Position numbers and translations under genes: made by a program. This document shows positions 40,986-46,846 of a stretch of DNA of 46,846 nucleotides, one piece after another (the stretch's first letter is position 1; each line of letters begins with the position of its first letter). The stretch is from Verrucomicrobiia bacterium (GTDB lineage: Bacteria > Verrucomicrobiota > Verrucomicrobiia > Limisphaerales > UBA8199), in NCBI GenBank assembly GCA_035946615.1, contig DASYZB010000024.1, positions 1 to 46,846 on the forward strand. The letters run 5' to 3'. A model generated the notes under the pieces. It was not told the origin of the DNA, ran no database searches, and worked only from the letters and a program-made list of their open reading frames with translations.

Positions 40986-42409
40986 ACCTCAACAAATTGC
41001 GCTGCGGTCCGGTCCCAGGAAAAATCTGCGGTCATGGCATTCTGGCGAAAATGTCGCAGGAGTTCCTTTTCGGCATAAAGGGCCATGGCCTTGCGAAGTC
41101 CCTTGGCCAGCGCGGAACCGGAGTACTCGTAGAACTTAATGCCGTCGGCTTTTGCAGGGTCTTCCTTGATATCCACCACCGTATCATCCAATCCGCCGGT
41201 GGCGCGCACGATAGGAATGGTTCCATACCGCAGACTGTACATCTGGTTGAGACCGCATGGCTCGAACCGGGAGGGCATCAGGAAAAAATCGCATCCAGCC
41301 TCAACGCGGTGGGACAGGCCCTCGTCGAATCCAATGCGCACGGAGGCGCGGCCCGGGAAGCGGCGGGCCAGGTCCTGGTAAGCCCTTTGAAAGACGGCAG
41401 AGCCGGTGCCCAGGAGCGCGAATTGGATATTGGCGCTGAGCATTTCATCGAGGGCATCCAGCATGATATCGACCCCTTTCTGCTCGACCAACCGGCCGAT
41501 ATTGCCAAATAACGGAATCGAAGGGTCCACTGGCAAATCGAATTCCTTTTGCAGCTCGGCTTTATCGGCTTCCTTTCCGGCAAGGTCCGCCTTCGTGTAA
41601 GGATAAGGCAAATAAGGGTTCTTTTCCGTATTCCATTCGTCGTAATCGACCCCATTGATTATGCCGAGCAGCCGGTCCTGGCGGCTTCGCAACAGACCAT
41701 CCAGGCCGCACCCGAACTCCTGGGTTGTAATCTCGCGCGCATAACGAGGGCTGACGGTCGTAATGAAATCGGCGTAAGCGATGCCGGCCTTGAGACAGTT
41801 GGTCTGCCCATAAAACTCGACCCCAGCCGGCACAAAATAGTCCCAAGGCAGATTCGTAAGCTGGTATTGGGAAGCTGGAAACAGGCCCTGATAGAACAGG
41901 TTGTGAACGGTCATGCAGACCCGGGGCGCATCAGTCCAGCCCGGCAGGCGCCGTTGATGGTGCAGCAGCAGCGCCGCCATGCCGGTTTGCCAATCGTTCA
42001 GATGCACCCACTCCGGTTTCCAAGGCAGATGCAAGCCGAGGTGCGCGACGGCTTTCGAGAAGAAGATGAATCGCTCAGCGTTGTCTGAGTAATCCACATC
42101 GTCTTTCTGGTACAACGTCGAGCGTTGGTAAAAGCCTGGTTCATCGATGAAATAGACCGTCAGCCCCGGGGCAGTTTCCAATTTCCAGACCTCGCCCCGG
42201 ACCCGGCGCAAGCCCAAAGGGAAATCGAGCGATAGATCGATTGGCTGAAGTCCAGGAAAACGCTCACGAACGCCCAGGTACAGGGGAGTCACCATTCCAA
42301 CCTGATGTCCGGCCCGGGCCAAGGTTTTGCCGAGCGCGCCCACCATATCCGCAAGACCGCCGGTCTTGGAGTAAGGATGGATTTCGCTGCTGGCCAGAAG
42401 AATCCTCAT
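40931..42409 (-). CDS. glgA: Glycogen synthase (GT5)
   Basis: A 492-residue ADP-glucose-dependent glycosyltransferase. The N-terminal substrate loop SKTGGLADMVGALGK, the middle VHLNDWQTGMAALLLHHQ, and the C-terminal nucleotide-binding FFLMPSRFEPCGLNQMYSLRYGTIPIVRATGGLDDTV are all present. It extends glucan chains for storage. The last dozen residues (SFFRRPAAGSLL) come from sequence antisense to the DUF481 remnant and are probably a readthrough tail replacing the natural end. serS follows upstream on the same strand, 23 bases apart. Confidence 0.95.
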   Translation of the reverse strand: MRILLASSEIHPYSKTGGLADMVGALGKTLARAGHQVGMVTPLYLGVRERFPGLQPIDLSLDFPLGLRRVRGEVWKLETAPGLTVYFIDEPGFYQRSTLYQKDDVDYSDNAERFIFFSKAVAHLGLHLPWKPEWVHLNDWQTGMAALLLHHQRRLPGWTDAPRVCMTVHNLFYQGLFPASQYQLTNLPWDYFVPAGVEFYGQTNCLKAGIAYADFITTVSPRYAREITTQEFGCGLDGLLRSRQDRLLGIINGVDYDEWNTEKNPYLPYPYTKADLAGKEADKAELQKEFDLPVDPSIPLFGNIGRLVEQKGVDIMLDALDEMLSANIQFALLGTGSAVFQRAYQDLARRFPGRASVRIGFDEGLSHRVEAGCDFFLMPSRFEPCGLNQMYSLRYGTIPIVRATGGLDDTVVDIKEDPAKADGIKFYEYSGSALAKGLRKAMALYAEKELLRHFRQNAMTADFSWDRTAAQFVEVYSNLRSFFRRPAAGSLL

Positions 42410-42432
42410 AGGGCGGTAACAACAATCGGTGC

Positions 42433-43737
42433 TTATTCAGGGGGGATTCTGTTGGTTTTGAGATAATCCTGCAGCGGGGGCGGTACGGCGAGGCTCCCAT
42501 CGGGTTGTTGGCAGGTTTCTATGAGCGCAACGAACAGGCGCGCCAGAGCCGTGCCGCTGCCGTTCAGAAGGTGCGGGAACTGGTTCTCGCCTGTCTCTGT
42601 CTTGAAACGCAGGTTCATCCGGCGCGCCTGGAAATCCTCGCAATTGGAAACGCTCGAAACTTCGAGATAGCTGGCCTGACCCGGCGCCCAAACTTCGATG
42701 TCATAAGTCTTGGCGCTGGCAAAACTCATATCGCCAGTGCACAGCAGCACCACCCGGTAATGCAACCCAAGCAACTGCAGCACCCGCTCGGCGTCCGCCA
42801 GCATTTTCTCTTGTTCGATGTACCCCTGCTCGGGTTTGACGATCTTGATCAACTCGACTTTATCAAATTGATGGACCCGGATCAGGCCCCGGGTGCCCAC
42901 GCCGGCCGCGCCGGCCTCCCCTCGAAAACAGGGCGTGTAGGCGCAGTAATAGACCGGCAGTTGGCCCTGCGGCAGGATTTCCTCCCGATGAATATTGGCG
43001 ACTGGCGTCTCGGCAGTCGGGATCAGGTAGAGCTTTCCGAGTGTTGCCGCATCGAGGCCCTCCTGCACCCCGTAGTATTGATCGGCGAATTTCGGGAACT
43101 GGCCGACCCCCTCGAGACATTGCGGTCCAACCATGAATGGCGGCGAGACTTCCGTGTAGCCGTTCTGCAGGGTGTGCAGGTCCAGCAGAAACTGTATCAA
43201 GGCCCGCTCCAGCCTAGCCCCCCAATGCGTGTAGAGCACAAATCCGCTCCCGGACAGCTTCGCCGCGCGAGTGAAATCGACCAATTTAAGCTGCTCGCAA
43301 AGCTCGACGTGCGATTTCGGTTTGAAAGTGAAGACCGGTTTTTCCCCATGAAGCCGGACGACCGAATTCTCTTCAGCAGTCTTTCCGACGGGCACCGATT
43401 CGTGCGGGACATTGGGCACACGCAACATCAATCCTCTCAAGCTGGTTTCCAACTCTCCAGCCTGGCTATCCAATTGCGCGATGCGCTCGCCGGTTTCCCG
43501 CATTTCTTTCTTTTTGGATTCAGCCTCCGCCAGCTGCTTTTGGCTCATCAACGCGCCGATCTCCTTGGAGACCCGATTGCGCTGCGCCTTGAGCGTTTCG
43601 ACTTCGTTAAGGACTTTGCGCCGCCGTTGATCTGCATCGAGGACCTTATCGACCCAAGCCTCATCCCCTGCCCCGCGTGTGGCCAGGCGTTGACGCACAA
43701 AATCTGGCCGCTCCCTAATGAGTTTGATATCGAGCAT
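42433..43737 (-). CDS. serS: Seryl-tRNA synthetase
   Basis: A 434-residue class II synthetase that charges tRNA-Ser. It has the N-terminal coiled-coil arm (about 30-100, rich in Glu/Lys/Gln), motif 2 with YCAYTPCFRGEAGAAG and motif 3 at the end (NGSGTALARLFVALIE). It is complete and of normal length. Upstream a TATAAT hexamer ends six bases before the ATG, so the message probably has no leader and no Shine-Dalgarno sequence. glgA follows. Confidence 0.96.
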   Translation of the reverse strand: MLDIKLIRERPDFVRQRLATRGAGDEAWVDKVLDADQRRRKVLNEVETLKAQRNRVSKEIGALMSQKQLAEAESKKKEMRETGERIAQLDSQAGELETSLRGLMLRVPNVPHESVPVGKTAEENSVVRLHGEKPVFTFKPKSHVELCEQLKLVDFTRAAKLSGSGFVLYTHWGARLERALIQFLLDLHTLQNGYTEVSPPFMVGPQCLEGVGQFPKFADQYYGVQEGLDAATLGKLYLIPTAETPVANIHREEILPQGQLPVYYCAYTPCFRGEAGAAGVGTRGLIRVHQFDKVELIKIVKPEQGYIEQEKMLADAERVLQLLGLHYRVVLLCTGDMSFASAKTYDIEVWAPGQASYLEVSSVSNCEDFQARRMNLRFKTETGENQFPHLLNGSGTALARLFVALIETCQQPDGSLAVPPPLQDYLKTNRIPPE

Positions 43738-43743
43738 CGGCGC

Positions 43744-43771
43744 ATTATAGGTGCGAGCAATCTTTGTTCAA
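43744..43771 (-). promoter_or_regulatory. Promoter of serS, leaderless start predicted
   Basis: On the minus strand: -35 TTGAAC (43771-43766), 16-base spacer, -10 TATAAT (43749-43744). A start six to seven bases further is the A of the serS ATG at 43737. Confidence 0.65.
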
Positions 43772-43808
43772 GGTTTAGCCCGAAAAAACCCGGAGCTGGT
43801 TGCCCCTA

Positions 43809-43940
43809 AGAGCCTGTTTTAAAAATTGAATTGCCGCCATTCGTCCTCGTCCTCGTTCTTTAAAGACTGGAAAATCGAGGACGAAGGACGAGGACGAGAA
43901 CGAGGAGGAACGGGAGCCGTCCATTTTCCAAACAGGCTCT
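43809..43940. repeat. 132-bp inverted-repeat element with CCTCGTCCTCGTTCT core
   Basis: The outer ends AGAGCCTGTTT (43809-43819) and AAACAGGCTCT (43930-43940) are perfect 11-base inverted copies. Inside, 43841-43853 pairs with 43885-43897 (13 bases). The string CCTCGTCCTCGTTCT (43845-43859) recurs exactly at 46071-46085. It fills the serS/MOSC intergenic region, carries no gene and looks like a non-autonomous mobile repeat. Confidence 0.6.
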
Positions 43941-43942
43941 AA

Positions 43943-44428
43943 CTAAGCAACGCGAATCTCATCGCCCACACGAATCCACCCTGAGCGGCGAACTTCGGCC
44001 AGCACCCCCTGCCGGTTATTCTTCATCCGCTCGCGCAAGCCCTGGCAGATGGCGTCCATCTTGGCGCACGGCTCGCGCGGCCCATACACATACAAAAGCG
44101 ACTCTCCGATCTCGATTTGCCGGCCAATCAAAGAGACCAGGTCCAGCCCGGTCGTCTCGACATTCGAGCGCACCGCTCCCGGCGGGATGCAGCCGAGTCC
44201 CAGGCTGTGGGCGTGGGCCGCTATTTGCTCCCGTTCGATTAAGGTGACCTGGCGCCGGCTGGGCTGGCTCGTTTCGCGACTAACCCGGCCAAAGTAACGC
44301 GGTTCGCCAGCAATGCCTTTGGCCTCGATAAGTTGGATTTCCTGGACGCTTTTCAAACACTCGCCAGGTTCACTGGGGTGCAGGTGCAGGGAAGCCACGC
44401 GGCCAGATACAGCAGCGGCATTGTTCAT
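43943..44428 (-). CDS. MOSC-domain protein
   Basis: A 161-residue stand-alone MOSC (molybdenum cofactor sulfurase C-terminal) domain: ASLHLHPSEPGE, GIAGEPRYFG, LIEREQIAAHA, GAVRSNVETTGLDL and PREPCAKMDAICQGL with the conserved Cys that handles sulfur or binds cofactor. Proteins of this type sulfurate or carry molybdenum cofactor. Together with moaC, modABC and mog elsewhere in the window it shows active molybdoenzyme metabolism. The stop is three bases from the repeat end. Confidence 0.9.
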   Translation of the reverse strand: MNNAAAVSGRVASLHLHPSEPGECLKSVQEIQLIEAKGIAGEPRYFGRVSRETSQPSRRQVTLIEREQIAAHAHSLGLGCIPPGAVRSNVETTGLDLVSLIGRQIEIGESLLYVYGPREPCAKMDAICQGLRERMKNNRQGVLAEVRRSGWIRVGDEIRVA

Positions 44429-44648
44429 TGACGCTCGAAATTATGGGCCGGAGAAACAGCCGGGGCAATAAACAATTTGAATGAGGCGAATCAGGCTTCC
44501 AAGCCGCCAAACCCAAGGATCTACAGTGCGACCGGAACAGGCGCGCGCACCCGCCGGCTGGGACAACCTTCGCCAACCGTGTCGATTGGGGATGGCCTCA
44601 TTAATTTTCTTCTCGAATTTAGCCGGGCTATGTGGCGTCATTAGTCTT

Positions 44649-46064
44649 ATGAAGACATCGCTCACGAAATCCGGAATCTCTCGCCGCCAATTCCTTGCCG
44701 CCACCGGGCTGGCCGCTGTTGCCGCGCCCACGCTCATTCCAGCCAGCGCCTTGGGCCTCCAAGGCAACACCCCTCCCTCCGAACGGGTCACCCTGGGAGT
44801 GGTGGGCTGGGGGATGCAGGGGCCCGGCAATACCGCTGAGTTCCTGCGAATTCAGGAATGCCAGGTCGTGGCCTCATGCGATTTGGATAAGGACCACCTT
44901 CAATCGGCCGTCGATACGGTTAACGGCCATTACAAGAACCAGGACTGCAAGAGTTATCATGATTATCGCGAGCTGATGGCCCGCAAGGACATCGATGCGG
45001 TCATGCTGGCGGTGCCCGATACCTGGCACGCCCTGGTCGCAATCGAGGCAGCCCGCAACAAGAAGGATATTTACGGCGAGAAACCTCTGGCTCGCACCAT
45101 CGCCGAGCAGCAGGCCATTGTGAAGGCCGTTGAGCAAAACAACCGGATTTGGCAGATGGGCTCCTGGCAACGTTCCCAAGCCCCTTTCCGCAAGGCGGCT
45201 GAAATCGTCCGCAACGGTTTGATCGGCAAGGTCACGCGCGTCGAGGTGGGCCTGCCCCGCGGGCATTTTGATTTTGCCGGCACCTCCAAAGAGCTGCTGG
45301 CCAAGCTCGCCACGCTGCCCGACAAACCAAACGACCTGAGCAAGGTTGTTCCGGGAACGCCCGCCTGGGACATGGCCGTCAGCCAGCCTCCGCCGGAATT
45401 GGATTATGACATGTGGATTGGCCCTTCGCAAATGGAACCCTATATCAAAGCGCGCGTCCATAGGAACTGGCGCTGGAACTATAATATCGGCGGCGGCCAA
45501 TTGATGGATTGGATCGGCCACCATTGCGACATTGCCCATTGGGGCCTGAACATGGACCAAACGGGGGGCCCGCTCGAAGTCGAAGGCACCGGCGAATTCC
45601 CCCCCAAGGATGCACTCTGGAATACCTGTTCGAAGTATCGGATTAACTGCAAATACCCGGAGGACATCGCGATGGTTATCGCCGGGGGCTACAGTGATAT
45701 ACGCAGCGGCGCCAAGTGGATCGGTACCGAAGGCTGGGTTTGGGTGGACCGCGGCGGCTTCGACGCCTCCAACGTGGATTGGTTCCGCGAAATCCCTCCG
45801 GACCGTTACAAGGTCAAGCTCTATCGCAGCGATAATCACCAGAAGAACTTTATCGATTGTGTCAAAAGCCGGAGGCCTACCATCACCCCCGCCGAAACGG
45901 GCCATCACTCGACCATACCCGGGCATCTGGGGCTCATTGCCATGCTGGTGGGACGCAAGATCAAATGGGACTCAACCAGCGAGACCATTGTCGATGATGA
46001 AGAGGCATCCAGACTGCTCTCCCGCCCCTACCGGGCGCCCTGGAGTTTGCAAAACGCGAGCTGA
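44649..46064 (+). CDS. Tat-exported Gfo/Idh/MocA oxidoreductase, copy 2
   Basis: A 471-residue paralogue of the gene at 38852. Tat leader GISRRQFLAATGLAAVA (Arg 12-13), Rossmann motif LGVVGWGMQG, EKP in IYGEKPLARTI and WNYNIGGGQLMDWIGHHCDIAHWG are shared. It has an insertion of about 27 residues after RGHFDFAG (HFDFAGTSKELLAKLATLPD) lacking in copy 1. ATG 44649 starts at the leader; the longer frame upstream overlaps the MOSC promoter region and is not used. Periplasmic role and substrate unknown. Confidence 0.92.
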   Translation: MKTSLTKSGISRRQFLAATGLAAVAAPTLIPASALGLQGNTPPSERVTLGVVGWGMQGPGNTAEFLRIQECQVVASCDLDKDHLQSAVDTVNGHYKNQDCKSYHDYRELMARKDIDAVMLAVPDTWHALVAIEAARNKKDIYGEKPLARTIAEQQAIVKAVEQNNRIWQMGSWQRSQAPFRKAAEIVRNGLIGKVTRVEVGLPRGHFDFAGTSKELLAKLATLPDKPNDLSKVVPGTPAWDMAVSQPPPELDYDMWIGPSQMEPYIKARVHRNWRWNYNIGGGQLMDWIGHHCDIAHWGLNMDQTGGPLEVEGTGEFPPKDALWNTCSKYRINCKYPEDIAMVIAGGYSDIRSGAKWIGTEGWVWVDRGGFDASNVDWFREIPPDRYKVKLYRSDNHQKNFIDCVKSRRPTITPAETGHHSTIPGHLGLIAMLVGRKIKWDSTSETIVDDEEASRLLSRPYRAPWSLQNAS

Positions 46065-46070
46065 GGATGC

Positions 46071-46137
46071 CCTCGTCCTCGTTCTCGTCAGATCGTAGCA
46101 GCCGGCACCACGTCGGCTGCTACGAACCAGGACGAGG
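46071..46137. repeat. Hairpin repeat sharing the CCTCGTCCTCGTTCT core
   Basis: Begins with the same 15 bases as the element near 43845. CCTCGTCC (46071-46078) pairs with GGACGAGG (46130-46137), and a perfect 12-base inner stem TCGTAGCAGCCG/CGGCTGCTACGA lies at 46093-46104 and 46114-46125. It follows the oxidoreductase stop by six bases and may serve as its terminator. Confidence 0.6.
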
Positions 46138-46302
46138 AGGAAGGCGGTTCTCTTGCGGCTGTTTCCGGTTCCCGGGTATTTTTTAGCCGCGAAAGACCGC
46201 AAAGATCGCAGAGAAACTGAACGAGCTCGCGAGTGAGGTTATCGGCGAACTCCTGGCCCCTTCACCGCGTTCAAGTTGCTCAAAGCCCTCGCGGGTTGAC
46301 AT
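46138..46302. other. Intergenic remainder with a purine-rich motif
   Basis: No gene seen. 46182-46215 reads AGCCGCGAAAGACCGCAAAG and onwards, a phased CGCAAAG-like repetition that I have the impression recurs in verrucomicrobial intergenic DNA; only one copy is present here. Confidence 0.3.
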
Positions 46303-46776
46303 TTAAAGAGCGGCGAGTCTTCGAGCTGTTTCCTGGATTGATTTCCAGGCTGCGCTGACATGCCGCGCTTCGGTATGGGTCTGTCCCACGCAAAACCTGA
46401 GTGTATAACGTCCATTCAGGATCGAATGGGTCAGGTACAGCTTGCCACTCCTATTCAGGCTTTCCAACAGGCGCCGGTTAAATTGGTCTCCAGCCCGATG
46501 GTCAAAGCACACCAGGTTCAACGGCGCTGGGGCCGGCAATTCAAAATCGGCCGAGGCCCGCACCCAACGCGCGAACTCCTGGGCCAGGGCGATATGGCGG
46601 CGGATGTGATACTGCAGCCCGGCCACTCCATAATGCCGGATAACAAACCAGAGCTTGAGCGCGCGAAAGCGCCGGCCCAGCGGCACCTGCCAATCCCGGT
46701 AGTCTATCCCTGATCCGCACGTAATTTTCTGAAAAGACGAAAAAACTGCTTCTAGGCGCATTTTTTCTGTTGACAT
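46303..46776 (-). pseudogene. Aromatic-amino-acid decarboxylase remnant, N-terminal part lost
   Basis: Codons from about 46715 leftwards match the C-terminal third of group II PLP decarboxylases: IDYRDWQVPLGRRFRALKLW, VIRHYGVAGLQYHIRRHIALAQEFARWV, LNLVCFDHRAGDQFNRRLLE and THSILNGRYTLRFCVG. The PLP lysine and substrate-binding N-terminal two thirds should lie upstream, but the sequence from 46715 to the end of the window is AT-rich and unrelated. An ATG at 46776 opens the frame by chance. A truncated pseudogene is likeliest; a novel short protein is possible. Confidence 0.65.
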
Positions 46777-46846
46777 GATATAGATAGTATGTCTGTATCA
46801 CACGCATGTCTGCGCGCATACCCACTCAACATAAGTCCCCCTTCGA

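Noticed and set aside
46770-46790. TTGACA followed by TAGTAT as a plus-strand promoter
   Set aside because: Spacing is only nine bases and no downstream gene is visible within the window.

Overview
The window looks like chromosomal DNA of an uncultured soil-type member of the Verrucomicrobiota, probably near the Pedosphaeraceae. This is inferred from gene content: Tat-exported Gfo/Idh/MocA oxidoreductases with RRQF leaders, secreted SGNH hydrolases, stand-alone heptose kinase, moderately high GC, and small repeats that look like dispersed families. No rRNA, tRNA, CRISPR array or complete insertion sequence was seen.

Layout. 1-0.36 kb is non-coding, with three small hairpins and a 48-bp perfect palindrome. 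0.36-9.8 kb holds a single-domain response regulator, an EamA exporter, a MacA/MacB-type ABC system with two tandem permeases, an SGNH hydrolase, a DUF2062 protein and a HisA of the eukaryotic type. 10.1-19.1 kb holds an outer-membrane barrel protein behind a good sigma70-like promoter, then thiG, hldA, panB and moaC, a molybdate uptake operon (modABC), a broken gene, a zinc-ribbon/TPR protein and mogA. Thus molybdenum uptake and cofactor genes are clustered.

19.6-31.7 kb is the most interesting part: a nitrite/nitric-oxide island. A leftward operon encodes TetR, cupin, a hemerythrin-like protein, a methyltransferase, DUF2024, NirK fused to cytochrome c, NirV and SCO. A rightward operon encodes cupin, a double DUF2249 protein, a 12-TM heme-copper-oxidase-like membrane protein, a MIP18-family protein, DUF2249 and a hemerythrin remnant. 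A YgbA-type (NO-induced family) gene and a Crp/Fnr regulator complete it. Five TTGA-N6-TCAA boxes, one before each transcription unit, lie in this 12 kb; four have a -10-like hexamer at exactly the class II distance (29.5 bp from the box centre). They define a self-contained regulon probably controlled by the local Crp/Fnr protein. At least two of its transcripts appear leaderless. Several island genes are visibly decayed (sco copy, hemerythrin, DGC/DUF2249).

31.8-46.8 kb holds a MarR regulator, a PilT-like ATPase plus SLBB protein, a YdiJ-type FAD/FeS dehydrogenase with an SDR, two paralogous Tat-exported oxidoreductases, glycogen synthase, SerRS (with a leaderless-looking promoter), a MOSC protein, small repeats sharing a 15-bp core, and two more gene remnants (DUF481 and an aromatic-amino-acid decarboxylase cut off at the window end).
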